Shown here one piece after another: positions 23,546 through 38,170 of a stretch of 64,000 bases of DNA. Under the pieces are notes generated by a model, which saw only the letters and a list, made by a program, of their open reading frames with translations, was not told where the DNA came from and searched no databases. This stretch comes from Pontederia crassipes (lineage: Eukaryota; Streptophyta; Magnoliopsida; Commelinales; Pontederiaceae): assembly GCA_030549335.1 (NCBI GenBank), contig JAUKPH010000022.1, positions 1,364,001 to 1,428,000 of the forward strand, written 5' to 3'. The position numbers and the translations under genes are program-made. The stretch's first letter is position 1, and each line of letters starts with the position of its first letter.

Positions 23546-26500
23546 TTGTAATAAGTATCTATAACTTATAGCTTTGAACCTAACTCTAAGACTCTAATCC
23601 CCAAGAGCTTTATCTTTGATTGTAACGGTTCAACTTCGGTTTGAAATAGAGTTAAAGTTCTAAAGATCTCTCACCTCTTAGGACACCCAAAGGTTGTAAT
23701 AAGTATCTATAACTTATAGCTTTGAACCTAACTCTACGACTCTTATCCCCAAGAGCTTTATCATTGATTGTAACGGTTCAACTTCGGATTGCAATAGAGT
23801 TAGAGTTCTAAAGATCTATTACCTCTTAGGACATCCAAAGGTTGTAATAAGTATCTATAACTTATAGCTTTGAACCTAACTCTAAGACTCTAATCCCCAA
23901 GAGCGTTATCTTTGATTGTAACGGTTCAACTTCGGTTTGAAATAGAGTTAAAGTTCTAAAGATCAATCACCTCTTAGGACACCCAAAGGTTGTAATAAGT
24001 ATCTATAACTTATAACTTTGAACCTTACTCTAAGACTCTAATCCCCAAAAGCTTTATCTTTGATTATAACGGTTCAACTTCGGTTTGAAATAGAGTTAAA
24101 GTTCTTTAGATCTATCACCGCTTAGGACACCCAAAGGTTGTAATTAGTATCTATAACTTATAGCTTTGAATCTAACTCTAAGACTCTAATCCCCAAGGGC
24201 GTTATCTTTGATTGTAATGGTTCAACTTCGGTTTGAAATAGAGTTAAAGTTTTAAAGATCTATCACCTCTTAGGGCACCCAAAGGTTGTAATAAGTATCT
24301 ATAACTTATAGCTTTGAACCTTACTCAAAGACTCTAATCCCCAAGAGCGTTATCTTTGATTGTAACGGTTCAACTTCGGTTTGAAATAGAGTTAAAGTTC
24401 TAATGATCTATCACATCTTAGGACACCCAAAGGTTGTAATAAGTATCTATAACTTATAGCTTTGAACCTAACTCTAAGACTCTTATCCACAAGAGCTTTA
24501 TCATTGATTGTAACGGTTCAACTTCGGATTGCAATAGAGTTAGAGTTCTAAAGATCTATTACCTCTTAGGACATCCAAAGGTTGTAATAAGTATCTATAA
24601 CTTATAGCTTTGAAGCTAACTCTAAGACTCTAATCCCCAAGAGCGTTATCTTTGATTGTAACGGTTCAACTTCGGTTTGAAATAGAGTTAAAGTTCTAAA
24701 GATCTATCACCTCTTAGGACACCCAAAGGTTGTAATAAGTATCTATAACTTATAACTTTGAACCTTACTCTAAGACTATAATCCCCAAGAGCTTTATCTT
24801 TGATTGTAACGGTTCAAATTCGGTTTGAAAGAGAGTTAAAGTTCTAAAGATCTATCACCTCTCAGGGCACCCAAAGGTTGTAATAAGTATCTATAATTTA
24901 TAGCTTTGAACCTTACTCTAAGACTCTAATCCCCAAGAGCGTTATCTTTGATTGTAACGGTTCAACTTCGGTTTGAAATAGAGTTAAAGTTCTAAAGATC
25001 AATCACCTCTCAGGGCACTCAAAGGTTGTAATAAGTATCTATAATTTATAGCTTTGAACCTTACTCTAAGACTCTAATCCCCAAGAACGTTATCTTTGAT
25101 TGTAACGGTTCAACTTCAGTTTGAAATAGAGTTAAAGTTCTAAAGATCATCACCTCTTAGGGCACCCAAATGTTGGAATAAGTATCTATAACTTATAGCT
25201 TTGAACCTTACTCTAAGACTCTAATCCCGAAGGGCGTTATCTTTGATTGTAACGGTTCAACTTCGGTTTGGAATAGAGTTAAAGTTGTAAAGATCTATCA
25301 CCTCTTAGGGCACCCAAAGATTGTAATAAGTATCTATAACTTATAGCTTTGAACCTTACTCTAAGACTCTAATCCCCAAGAGCGTTATCTTTGATTGTAA
25401 CGGTTCAACTTCGGTTTGAAATAGAGTTAAAGTTCTAAAGATCTATCACCTCTTAGGGCTCCCAAAGGTTGTAATAAGTATCTATAACTTATAGCTTTGA
25501 ACCTAACTCTAAGACTCTTATCCCCAAAAGCTTTATCATTGATTGTAACGATTCAACTTCGGATTGCAATAGAGTTAGAGTTCTAAAGATCTATCTCCTC
25601 CTAGGACACCCAAAGGTTGTAATAAGTATCTATAACTTATAGCTTTGAACCTACCTCTAAGACTCTAATCCCCAAGAGCGTTATCTTTGATTGTAACGGT
25701 TCAACTTCGGTTTGAAATAGAGTTAAAGTTCTAAAGATCAATCACCTCTTAGGACACCCAAAGGTTGTAATAAGTATCTATAACTTATAACTTTGAACCT
25801 TACTCTAAGACTCTAATCCCCAAAAGCTTTATCTCTGATTATAACGGTTCAACTTCGGTTTGAAATAGAGTTAAAGTTCTTTAGATCTATCACCACTTAG
25901 GACACCCAAAGGTTGTAATTAGTATCTATAACTTATAGCTTTGAACCTAACTCTAAGACTCTAATCCCCAAGGGCGTTATCTTTGATTGTAACGGTTCAA
26001 CTTCGGTTTGAAATAGAGTTAAAGTTCTAAAGATCTATCACCTCCTAGAACACCCAAAGGATGTAATAAGTATCTATAACTTATAGCTTTGAACCTAACT
26101 CTAAGACTCTAATCCCCAAGAGCTTTATCATTGATTGTAACGGTTCAACTTCGGATTGCAATAGAGTTAGAGTTCTAAAGATCTTTCACCTCTTAGGACA
26201 CCCAAAGGTTTGTAATAAGTATCTATAACTTATAGCTTTGAACCTAACTCTAAGACTCTAATCCCCAAGAGCTTTATCTTTGATTGTAACGGTTCAACTT
26301 CGGTTTGAAATAGAGTTAAAGTTCTAAAGATCTCTCACCTCTTAGGACACCCAAAGGTTGTAATAAGTATCTATAACTTATAGCTTTGAACCTAACTCTA
26401 CGACTCTTATCCCCAAGAGCTTTATCATTGATTGTAACGGTTCAACTTCGGATTGCAATAGAGTTAGAGTTCTAAAGATCTATTACCTCTTAGGACATCC

Positions 26501-28690
26501 AAAGGTTGTAATAAGTATCTATAACTTATAGCTTTGAACCTAACTCTAAGACTCTAATCCCCAAGAGCGTTATCTTTGATTGTAACGGTTCAACTTCGGT
26601 TTGAAATAGAGTTAAAGTTCTAAAGATCAATCACCTCTTAGGACACCCAAAGGTTGTAATAAGTATCTATAACTTATAACTTTGAACCTTACTCTAAGAC
26701 TCTAATCCCCAAAAGCTTTATCTTTGATTATAACGATTCAACTTCGGTTTGAAATAGAGTTAAAGTTCTTTAGATCTATCACCACTTAGGACACCCAAAG
26801 GTTGTAATTAGTATCTATAACTTATAGCTTTGAATCTAACTCTAAGACTCTAATCCCCAAGGGCGTTATCTTTGATTGTAATTGTTCAACTTCGGTTTGA
26901 AATAGAGTTAAAGTTTTAAAGATCTATCACCTCTTAGGGCACCCAAAGGTTGTAATAAGTATCTATAACTTATAGCTTTGAACCTTACTCAAAGACTCTA
27001 ATCCCCAAGAGCGTTATCTTTGATTGTAACGGTTCAACTTCGGTTTGAAATAGAGTTAAAGTTCTAATGATCTATCACATCTTAGGACACCCAAAGGTTG
27101 TAATAAGTATCTATAACTTATAGCTTTGAACCTAACTCTAAGACTCTTATCCACAAGAGCTTTATCATTGATTGTAACGGTTCAACTTCGGATTGCAATA
27201 GAGTTAGAGTTCTAAAGATCTATTACCTCTTAGGACATCCAAAGGTTGTAATAAGTATCTATAACTTATAGCTTTGAAGCTAACTCTAAGACTCTAATCC
27301 CCAAGAGCGTTATCTTTGATTGTAACGGTTCAACTTCGGTTTGAAATAGAGTTAAAGTTCTAAAGATCTATCACCTCTTAGGACACCCAAAGGTTGTAAT
27401 AAGTATCTATAACTTATAACTTTGAACCTTACTCTAAGACTCTAATCCCCAAGAGCTTTATCTTTGATTGTAACGGTTCAAATTCGGTTTGAAATAGAGT
27501 TAAAGTTCTAAAGATCTATCACCTCTCAGGGCACCCAAAGGTTGTAATAAGTATCTATAATTTATAGCTTTGAACCTTACTCTAAGACTCTAATCCCCAA
27601 GAGCGTTATCTTTGATTGTAACGGTTCAACTTCGGTTTGAAATAGAGTTAAAGTTCTAAAGATCAATCACCTCTCAGGGCACCCAAAGGTTGTAATAAGT
27701 ATCTATAATTTATAGCTTTGAACCTTACTCTAAGACTCTAATCCCCAAGAACGTTATCTTTGATTGTAACGGTTCAACTTCAGTTTGAAATAGAGTTAAA
27801 GTTCTAAAGATCATCACCTCTTAGGGCACCCAAATGTTGTAATAAGTATCTATAACTTATAGCTTTGAACCTTACTCTAAGACTCTAATCCCGAAGGGCG
27901 TTATCTTTGATTGTAACGGTTCAACTTCGGTTTGGAATAGAGTTAAAGTTGTAAAGATCTATCACCTCTTAGGGCACCCAAAGATTGTAATAAGTATCTA
28001 TAACTTATAGCTTTGAACCTTACTCTAAGACTCTAATCCCCAAGAGCGTTATCTTTGATTGTAACGGTTCAACTTCGGTTTGAAATAGAGTTAAAGTTCT
28101 AAAGATCTATCACCTCTTAGGGCTCCCAAAGGTTGTAATAAGTATCTATAACTTATAGCTTTGAACCTAACTCTAAGACTCTTATCCCCAAAAGCTTTAT
28201 CATTGATTGTAACGATTCAACTTCGGATTGCAATAGAGTTAGAGTTCTAAAGATCTATCTCCTCCTAGGACACCCAAAGGTTGTAATAAGTATCTATAAC
28301 TTATAGCTTTGAACCTACCTCTAAGACTCTAATCCCCAAGAGCGTTATCTTTGATTGTAACGGTTCAACTTCGGTTTGAAATAGAGTTAAAGTTCTAAAG
28401 ATCAATCACCTCTTAGGACACCCAAAGGTTGTAATAAGTATCTATAACTTATAACTTTGAACCTTACTCTAAGACTCTAATCCCCAAAAGCTTTATCTCT
28501 GATTATAACGGTTCAACTTCGGTTTGAAATAGAGTTAAAGTTCTTTAGATCTATCACCACTTAGGACACCCAAAGGTTGTAATTAGTATCTATAACTTAT
28601 AGCTTTGAACCTAACTCTAAGACTCTAATCCCCAAGGGCGTTATCTTTGATTGTAACGGTTCAACTTCGGTTTGAAATAGAGTTAAAGTT
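23310..28690 (+). repeat. 2,664-bp tandem block (18 monomers), two copies
   Basis: Copy 1 is about 23,310-25,973 and copy 2 about 25,974-28,690. The offset is exactly 18 x 148. Markers pair as follows: ctagaacacc at 23,381 and 26,045, agatctctcacc at 23,668 and 26,332, gatcatcacc (1-bp deletion) at about 25,145 and 27,809, cccgaaggg at 25,226 and 27,890, and tctctgatt at about 25,835 and 28,499. Very few differences separate the copies (for example gttggaata against gttgtaata near 25,170), so this is one of the youngest duplications in the window. Confidence 0.9.
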
Positions 28691-30900
28691 TTAAAGATCT
28701 ATCACCTCTTAGGACACCCAAAGGTTGTAATAAGTGTCTATAACTTATCGCTTTGAACCTAACTCTAAGACTGTAATCCCCAAGAGCGTTATCTTTGATT
28801 GTAATGGTTCAACTTTGGTTTGAAATAGAGTTAAAGTTCTAAAGATCTATCACCTCTCAGGGCACCCAAAGGTTGTAATGAGTATCTATAATTTATAGCT
28901 TTGAACCTTACTCTAAGACTCTAATCCCCAAGAGCGTTATCTTTGATTGTAACGGTTCAACTTCGGTTTGAAATAGAGTTAAAATTCTAAAGATCTATCA
29001 CCTCTTAGGGCACCCAAAGGTTGTAATAAGTATCTATAACTTATAGCTTTGAACCTTACTCTAAGACTCTAATCCCCAAGAGCATTATCTTTGATTGTAA
29101 CGGTTCAACTTCGGTTTGAAATAGAGTTAAAGTTCTAAAGATCTATCACCTCTTAGGGCACCCAAAGGTTGTAATAAGTATCTATAACTTATAGCTTTGA
29201 ACTTTACTCTAAGACTCTAATCCCCAAGGGCGTTATCTTTGATTGTAACGGTTCAACTTCGGTTTGAAATAGAGTTAAAGTTGTAAAGATCTATCACCTC
29301 TTAGGGCACCCAAAGATTGTAATAAGTATCTATAACTTATAGCTTTGAGCCTAACTCTAAGACTCTTATCCCCAAGAGCTTTATCATTGATTGTAACGGT
29401 TCAACTTTGGATTGCAATAGAGTTAGAGTTCTAAAGATCTATCACCTCTTAGGACACCCAAAGGTTGTAATAAGTATCTATAACTTATAGCTTTGAACCT
29501 AACTCTAAGACTCTAATCCCCAAGAGCGTTATCTTTGATTGTAACGGTTCAACTTCGGTTTGAAATAGAGTTAAAGTTCTAAGGATCTATCACCTCTTAG
29601 GACACCCAAAGGATGTAATAAGTATCTATAACTTATAGCTTTGAATCTTACTCTAAGACTCTAATCCCCAAGAGCGTTATCTTTGATTGTAATGGTTCGA
29701 CTTCGGTTCGAAATAGAGTTAAAGTTCTAAAGATCTATCACCTCTTAGGGCACCCAAAGGTTGTAATAAGTATCTATAACTTATAGCTTTGAACCTTACT
29801 CTAAGACTCTAATCCCCAAGAGCGTTATCTTTGATTGAAACGGTTCTACTTCGATTTGAAATAGAGTTAAAGTTCTAAAGATCTTTCACATCTTAGGACA
29901 CCCAAAGGTTGTAATAAGTATCTATAACTTATAGCTTTGAACCTTACTCTAAGACTCTAATCCCCAAGATCGTTATCTTTGATTGTAACGGTTCAACTTC
30001 GGTTTGAAATAGAGTTAAAGTTCTAAAGATCTATCACCTCTTAGGGCACCCAAAGGTTGTAATAAGTATCTATAAATTATAGCTTTGAACCTTACTCTAA
30101 GACTCTAATCCCCAAGATCGTTATTTTTTATTGTAACGGTTCAACTTCGGTTTGAAATAGAGTTAAAGTTCTAAAGATCTATCACCTCTTAGGGCACCGA
30201 AAGGTTGTAATAAGTGTCTATAACTTATAGCTTTGAACCTAACTCTAAGAGTCTAATCCCCAAGAGCGTTATCTTTGATTGTAATGGTTCAACTTCGGTT
30301 TGAAATAGAGTTAAAGTTATAAAGATCAATCACCTCTCAGGGCACCCAAAGGTTGTAATAAGTATCTATAATTTATAGCTTTGAACCTTACTCTAAGACT
30401 CTAATCCCCAAGAGCGTTATCTTTGATTGTAACGGTTCAACGTCGGTTTGAATTAGAGTTAAAATTCTAAAGATCTATCACCTCTTAGGGGACCCAAAGG
30501 TTGTAATGAGTATCTATAACTTATAGCTTTGAACCTTACTCTAAGACTCTAATCCCCAAGAGCGTTATCTTTGATTGTAACGGTTCAACTTCGATTTGAA
30601 ATAGAGTTAAAGTTCTAAAGATCTATCACCTCTTAGGGCTCCCAAAGGTTGTAATAAGTATCTATAACTTATAGCTTTGAACCTAACTCTAAGACTCTTA
30701 TCCCCAAAAGCTTTATCAATGATTGTAACGATTCAACTTCGGATTGCAATAGAGTTAGAGTTCTAAAGATCTATCTCCTCCTAGGACACCCAAAGGTTGT
30801 AATAAGTATCTATAACTTATAGCTTTGAACCTACCTCTAAGACTCTAATCCCCAAGAGCGTTATCTTTGATTGTAACGGTTCAACTTCGGTTTGAAATAG
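26906..30900 (+). repeat. 3,995-bp tandem block, copy 1 (27 monomers)
   Basis: Adjacent copy 2 follows at 30,901. The period is 27 x 148 - 1; the missing base is the gatcatcacc deletion inside the block. It overlaps copy 2 of the 2,664-bp block, so the longer unit formed after the shorter one. Markers are the gatcatcacc deletion, gtttggaatag, cccgaaggg, tctctgatt, taacttatcgc (28,749 and 32,744), ttattttttattg, and tcaatgattg with cgattc. Confidence 0.9.
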
Positions 30901-33900
30901 AGTTAAAGTTTTAAAGATCTATCACCTCTTAGGGCACCCAAAGGTTGTAATAAGTATCTATAACTTATAGCTTTGAACCTTACTCAAAGACTCTAATCCC
31001 CAAGAGCGTTATCTTTGATTGTAACGGTTCAACTTCGGTTTGAAATAGAGTTAAAGTTCTAATGATCTATCACATCTTAGGACACCCAAAGGTTGTAATA
31101 AGTATCTATAACTTATAGCTTTGAACCTAACTCTAAGACTCTTATCCACAAGAGCTTTATCATTGATTGTAACGGTTCAACTTCGGATTGCAATAGAGTT
31201 AGAGTTCTAAAGATCTATTACCTCTTAGGACATCCAAAGGTTGTAATAAGTATCTATAACTTATAGCTTTGAAGCTAACTCTAAGACTCTAATCCCCAAG
31301 AGCGTTATCTTTGATTGTAACGGTTCAACTTCGGTTTGAAATAGAGTTAAAGTTCTAAAGATCTATCACCTCTTAGGACACCCAAAGGTTGTAATAAGTA
31401 TCTATAACTTATAACTTTGAACCTTACTCTAAGACTCTAATCCCCAAGAGCTTTATCTTTGATTGTGACGGTTCAAATTCGGTTTGAAATAGAGTTAAAG
31501 TTCTAAAGATCTATCACCTCTCAGGGCACCCAAAGGTTGTAATAAGTATCTATAATTTATAGCTTTGAACCTTACTCTAAGACTCTAATCCCCAAGAGCG
31601 TTATCTTTGATTGTAACGGTTCAACTTCGGTTTGAAATAGAGTTAAAGTTCTAAAGATCAATCACCTCTCAGGGCACCCAAAGGTTGTAATAAGTATCTA
31701 TAATTTATAGCTTTGAACCTTACTCTAAGACTCTAATCCCCAAGAACGTTATCTTTGATTGTAACGGTTCAACTTCAGTTTGAAATAGAGTTAAAGTTCT
31801 AAAGATCATCACCTCTTAGGGCACCCAAATGTTGTAATAAGTATCTATAACTTATAGCTTTGAACCTTACTCTAAGACTCTAATCCCGAAGGGCGTTATC
31901 TTTGATTGTAACGGTTCAACTTCGGTTTGGAATAGAGTTAAAGTTGTAAAGATCTATCACCTCTTAGGGCACCCAAAGATTGTAATAAGTATCTATAACT
32001 TATAGCTTTGAACCTTACTCTAAGACTCTAATCCCCAAGAGCGTTATCTTTGATTGTAACGGTTCAACTTCGGTTTGAAATAGAGTTAAAGTTCTAAAGA
32101 TCTATCACCTCTTAGGGCTCCCAAAGGTTGTAATAAGTATCTATAACTTATAGCTTTGAACCTAACTCTAAGACTCTTATCCCCAAAAGCTTTATCATTG
32201 ATTGTAACGATTCAACTTCGGATTGCAATAGAGTTAGAGTTCTAAAGATCTATCTCCTCCTAGGACACCCAAAGGTTGTAATAAGTATCTATAACTTATA
32301 GCTTTGAACCTATCTCTAAGACTCTAATCCCCAAGAGCGTTATCTTTGATTGTAACGGTTCAACTTCGGTTTGAAATAGAGTTAAAGTTCTAAAGATCAA
32401 TCACCTCTTAGGACACCCAAAGGTTGTAATAAGTATCTATAACTTATAACTTTGAACCTTACTCTAAGACTCTAATCCCCAAAAGCTTTATCTCTGATTA
32501 TAACGGTTCAAGTTCGGTTTGAAATAGAGTTAAAGTTCTTTAGATCTATCACCACTTAGGACACCCAAAGGTTGTAATTAGTATCTATAACTTATAGCTT
32601 TGAACCTAACTCTAAGACTCTAATCCCCAAGGGCGTTATCTTTGATTGTAACGGTTCAACTTCGGTTTGAAATAGAGTTAAAGTTTTAAAGATCTATCAC
32701 CTCTTAGGACACCCAAAGGTTGTAATAAGTGTCTATAACTTATCGCTTTGAACCTAACTCTAAGACTGTAATCCCCAAGAGCGTTATCTTTGATTGTAAT
32801 GGTTCAACTTTGGTTTGAAATAGAGTTAAAGTTCTAAAGATCTATCACCTCTCAGGGCACCCAAAGGTTGTGATAAGTATCTATAATTTATAGCTTTGAA
32901 CCTTACTCTAAGACTCTAATCCCCAAGTGCGTTATCTTTGATTGTAACGGTTCAACTTCGGTTTGAAATAGAGTTAAAATTCTAAAGATCTATCACCTCT
33001 TAGGGCACCCAAAGGTTGTAATAAGTATCTATAACTTATAGCTTTGAACCTTACTCTAAGACTCTAATCCCCAAGAGCATTATCTTTGATTGTAACGGTT
33101 CAACTTCGGTTTGAAATAGAGTTAAAGTTCTAAAGATCTATCACCTCTTAGGGCACCCAAAGGTTGTAATAAGTATCTATAACTTATAGCTTTGAACTTT
33201 ACTCTAAGACTCTAATCCCCAAGGGCGTTATCTTTGATTGTAACGGTTCAACTTCGGTTTGAAATAGAGTTAAAGTTGTAAAGATCTATCACCTCTTAGG
33301 GCACCCAAAGGTTGTAATAAGTATCTATAACTTATAGCTTTGAGCCTAACTCTAAGACTCTTATCCCCAAGAGCTTTATCATTGATTGTAACGGTTCAAC
33401 TTTGGATTGCAATAGAGTTAGAGTTCTAAAGATCTATCACCTCTTAGGACACCCAAAGGATGTAATAAGTATCTATAACTTATAGCTTTGAATCTTACTC
33501 TAAGACTCTAATCCCCAAGAGCGTTATCTTTGATTGTAATGGTTCAACTTCGGTTCGAAATAGAGTTAAAGTTCTAAAGATCTATCACCTCTTAGGGCAC
33601 CCAAAGGTTGTAATAAGTATCTATAACTTATAGCTTTGAACCTTACTCTAAGACTCTAATCCCCAAGAGCGTTATCTTTGATTGAAACGGTTCTACTTCG
33701 ATTTGAAATAGAGTTAAAGTTCTAAAGATCTTTCACATCTTAGGACACCCAAAGGTTGTAATAAGTATCTATAACTTATAGCTTTGAACCTTACTCTAAG
33801 ACTCTAATCCCCAAGATCGTTATCTTTGATTGTAACGGTTCAACTTCGGTTTGAAATAGAGTTAAAGTTCTAAAGATCTATCACCTCTTAGGGCACCCAA

Positions 33901-34747
33901 AGGTTGTAATAAGTATCTATAAATTATAGCTTTGAACCTTACTCTAAGACTCTAATCCCCAAGATCGTTATTTTTTATTGTAACGGTTCAACTTCGGTTT
34001 GAAATAGAGTTAAAGTTCTAAAGATCTATCACCTCTTAGGGCACCGAAAGGTTGTAATAAGTGTCTATAACTTATAGCTTTGAACCTAACTCTAAGAGTC
34101 TAATCCCCAAGAGCGTTATCTTTGATTGTAATGGTTCAACTTCGGTTTGAAATAGAGTTAAAGTTATAAAGATCAATCACCTCTCAGGGCACCCAAAGGT
34201 TGTAATAAGTATCTATAATTTATAGCTTTGAACCTTACTCTAAGACTCTAATCCCCAAGAGCGTTATCTTTGATTGTAACGGTTCAACTTCGGTTTGAAT
34301 TAGAGTTAAAATTCTAAAGATCTATCACCTCTTAGGGGACCCAAAGGTTGTAATGAGTATCTATAACTTATAGCTTTGAACCTTACTCTAAGACTCTAAT
34401 CCCCAAGAGCGTTATCTTTGATTGTAACGGTTCAACTTCGATTTGAAATAAAGTTAAAGTTCTAAAGATCTATCACCTCTTAGGGCTCCCAAAGGTTGTA
34501 ATAAGTATCTATAACTTATAGCTTTGAACCTAACTCTAAGACTCTTATCCCCAAAAGCTTTATCAATGATTGTAACGATTCAACTTCGGATTGCAATAGA
34601 GTTAGAGTTCTAAAGATCTATCTCCTCCTAGGACACCCAAAGGTTGTAATAAGTATCTATAACTTATAGCTTTGAACCTACCTCTAAGACTCTAATCCCC
34701 AAGAGCGTTATCTTTGATTGTAACGGTTCAACTTCGGTTTGAAATAG
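30901..34747 (+). repeat. 3,995-bp tandem block, copy 2, lacking one monomer
   Basis: Copy 2 of 26,906-30,900, with offset 3,995 until about 33.4 kb and 3,847 afterwards. The 148-bp drop is one monomer. In copy 1 a type A monomer (cctaactc, then gcgttatc, then ctaaggatc) lies between gattgcaatagagttagag and cacccaaaggatg at about 29,440-29,610. In copy 2 gattgcaatagagttagag at about 33,410 leads directly into the cacccaaaggatg monomer. Later markers pair at 3,847: ttattttt at 30,121 and 33,968, tcaatgattg at 30,716 and 34,563. The copy ends at 34,747/30,900, with a clean switch in the next monomer. Confidence 0.9.
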
Positions 34748-37700
34748 AGTTAAAGTTCTAAGGATCTATCACCTCTTAGGACACCCAAAGGTTGTAATAA
34801 GTATCTATAACTTATAGCTTTGAATCTTACTCTAAGACTCTAATCCCCAAGAGCGTTATCTTTGATTGTAATGGTTCAACTTCAGTTTGAAATAGAGTTA
34901 AAGTTCTAAAGATCTATCACCTCTTAGGGCACCCAAAGGTTGTAATAAGTAACAATAACTTATAGCTTTGAACCTTACTCTAAGAATCTAATCCCCAAGA
35001 GCGTTATCTTTGATTGTAACCATTCAACTTCGGTTTGAAATAGAGTTAAAGTTCTAAAGATCTATCACCTCTTAGGGCACCCAAAGGTTGTAATAAGTAT
35101 CTATAACTTATAGCTTTGAACCTTACTTTAAGACTCTAATCCCCAAGGGCGTTATCTTTGATTGTAACTGTTCAACTACGGTTTGAAATAGCGTTAAAGT
35201 TGTAAAGATCTATCACTTCTTAGGGCACCCAAAGATTGTAATAAGTATCTATAACTTATAGCTTTGAACCTTACTCTAATACTCTAATCCCCAAGAGCTT
35301 TATCTTTGATTGTAACGGTTCAACTTCGGTTTGAAATAGAGTTAAAGTTCTAAAGATCTATCACATCTTAGGACACCCAAAGGTTGTATTAAGTATCTAT
35401 AACTTATAGCTTTGAACCTTACTCTAAGACTATAATCCCAAAGAGCGTTATATTTGATTGTAACGGTTCAACTTCGGTTTGAAATAGAGTTAAAGTTCTA
35501 AAGATCTATCACCTCTTAGGGCACCCAAAGGTTGTAATAAGTATGTATAACTTATACCTTTGAACCTAACTCTAAGACTCTTATCCCCAAGAGGTTTATG
35601 ATTGATTGTAACGGTTCAACTTCGGATTGCAATAGAGTTAGAGTTCTAAAGATCTATCACCTCTTAGGACACCCAAAGGTTGTAATAAGTATCTATAACT
35701 TATAGCTTTGAACCTAACTCTAAGACTCTAATCCCCAAGAGCATTATCTTTGATTGTAACGGTTCAACTTCGGTTTGAAATAGAGTTAAAGTTCTAAAGA
35801 TCTATCACCTCCTAGAACACCCAAAGGATGTAATAAGTATCTATAACTTATAGCTTTGAACCTAACTCTAAGACTCTAATCCCCAAGAGCTTTATCATTG
35901 ATTGTAACGGTTCAACTTCGGATTGCAATAGAGTTAGAGTTCTAAAGATCTTTCACTCCTTAGGACACCCAAAGGTTGTAATAAGTATCTATAACTTATA
36001 GCTTTGAACCTAACTCTAAGACTCTAATCCCCAAGAGCTTTATCTTTGATTGTAATGGTTCAACTTCGGTTTGAAATAGAGTTAAAGTTCTAAAGATCTA
36101 TCACCTCTTAGGACACCCAAAGGTTGTAATAAGTATCTATAACTTATAGCTTTGAACCTAACTCCAAGACTTTATCCCCAAGAGCTTTATCATTGATTGT
36201 AACGGTTCAACTTCGGATTGCAATAGAGTTAGAGTTCTAAAGATCTATTACCTCATAGGACATCCAAAGGTTGTAATAAGTATCTATAACTTATAACTTT
36301 GAACCTAACTCTAAGACTCTAATCCCCAAGAGCGTTATCTTTGATTGTAACGGTTCAACTTCGGTTTGAAATAGAGTTAAAGTTCTAAAGATCAATCACC
36401 TCTTATGACACCCAAATGTTGTAATAAGTATCTATAACTTATAACTTTGAACCTTAATCTAAGACTCTAATCCCCAAGAGCTTTATCTTTGATTATAACG
36501 GTTCAACTTCGGTTTGAAATAGAGTTAAAGTTCTTTAGATCTATCACCACTTAGGACACCCAAAGGTTGTAATTAGTATCTATAACTTATAGCTTTGAAC
36601 CTAACTCTAAGACTCTAATCCCCAAGGGCGTTATCTTTGATTGTAACGGTTCAACTTCGGTTTGAAATAGAGTTAAAGTTTTAAAGATCTATCACCTCTT
36701 AGGACACCCAAAGGTTGTAATAAGTGCCTATAACTTATAGCTTTGAACCTAACTCTAAGACTGTAATCCCCAAGAGCATTATCTTTGATTGTAACGGTTC
36801 AAATTCGGTTTGAAATAGAGTTAAAGTTCTAAAGATCTATCACCTCTAAGGGCACCCAAAGGTTGTAATAAGTATCTATAATTTATAGCTTTCAACCTTA
36901 CTCTAAGACTCTAATCCCCAAGAGCGTTATCTTTGATTGTAACGGTTCAACTTCGGTTTGAAATAGAGTTAAAGTTCTAAAGATCAATCACCTCTCAGGG
37001 CACCCAAAGGTTGTAATAAGTATCTATAACTTATAGCTTTGAACCTAACTCTAAGACTCTTATCCCCAAAAGCTTTATCATTGATTGTAACGATTCAACT
37101 TCGGATTGCAATAGAGTTAGAGTTCTAAAGATCTATCTCCTCCTAGGACACTCAAAGGTTGTAATAAGTATCTATAACTTATAGCTTTGAACCTACCTCT
37201 AAGACTCTAATCCCCAAGAGCGTTATCTTTGATTGTAACGGTTCAACTTCGGTTTGAAATAGAGTTAAAGTTCTAAAGATCAATCACCTCTTAGGACACC
37301 CAAAGGTTGTAATAAGTATCTATAACTTATAACTTTGAACCTTACTCTAAGACTCTAATCCCCAAAAGCTTTATCATTGATTGTAACGATTCAACTTCGG
37401 ATTGCAATAGAGTTAGAGTTCTAAAGATCTATCTCCTCCTAGGACACCCAAAGGTTGTAATAAGTATCTATAACTTATAGCTTTGAACCTACCTCTAAGA
37501 CTCTAATCCCCAAGAGCGTTATCTTTGATTGTAACGGTTCAACTTCGGTTTGAAATAGAGTTAAAGTTCTAAGGTTCTATCACCTCTTAGGACACCCAAA
37601 GGTTGTAATAAGTATCTATAACTTATAGCTTTGAATCTTACTCTAAGACTCTAATCCCTAAGAGCGATATCTTTGATTGTAATGGTTCAACTTCAGTTTG

Positions 37701-38170
37701 AAATAGAGTTAAAGTTCTAAAGATCTATCACCTCTTAGGGCACCCAAAGGTTGTAATAAGTAACAATAACTTATAGCTTTGAACCTTACTCTAAGAATCT
37801 AATCCCCAAGAGCGTTATCTTTGATTGTAACCGTTCAACTTCGGTTTGAAATAGCGTTAAAGTTGTAAAGATCTATCACCTCTTAGGGCACCCAAAGATT
37901 GTAATAAGTATCTATAACTTATAGCTTTGAACCTTACTCTAATACTCTAATCCCCAAGAGCTTTATCTTTGATTGTAACGGTTCAACTTCGGTTTGAAAT
38001 AGAGTTAAAGTTCTAAAGATCTATCACATCTAAGGACTCCCAAAGGTTGTAATAAGTATCTATAACTTATAGCTTTGAACCTTACTCTAAGACTATAATC
38101 CCAAAGAGCGTTATATTTGATTGTAACGGTTCAACTTCGGTTTGAAATAGAGTTAAAGTTCTAAAGATCT
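34748..38170 (+). repeat. mixed monomers with a 2,811-bp offset pair
   Basis: Satellite of the same family with no other content. The gtaacaataac variant, a derivative of gtgacaataac, appears at about 34,951 and 37,762, 2,811 bp apart (19 x 148 - 1). Several monomers echo the 15-16 kb and 22-23 kb blocks (gcgttaaagttgtaaag, ttatatttgattg with ccaaagagcg), here with gaac or gaatc substitutions. A monomer duplication with ctcctcctaggac and cgattcaac occurs at about 37,080-37,450. The block order is less regular than in the flanking regions. Confidence 0.75.
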
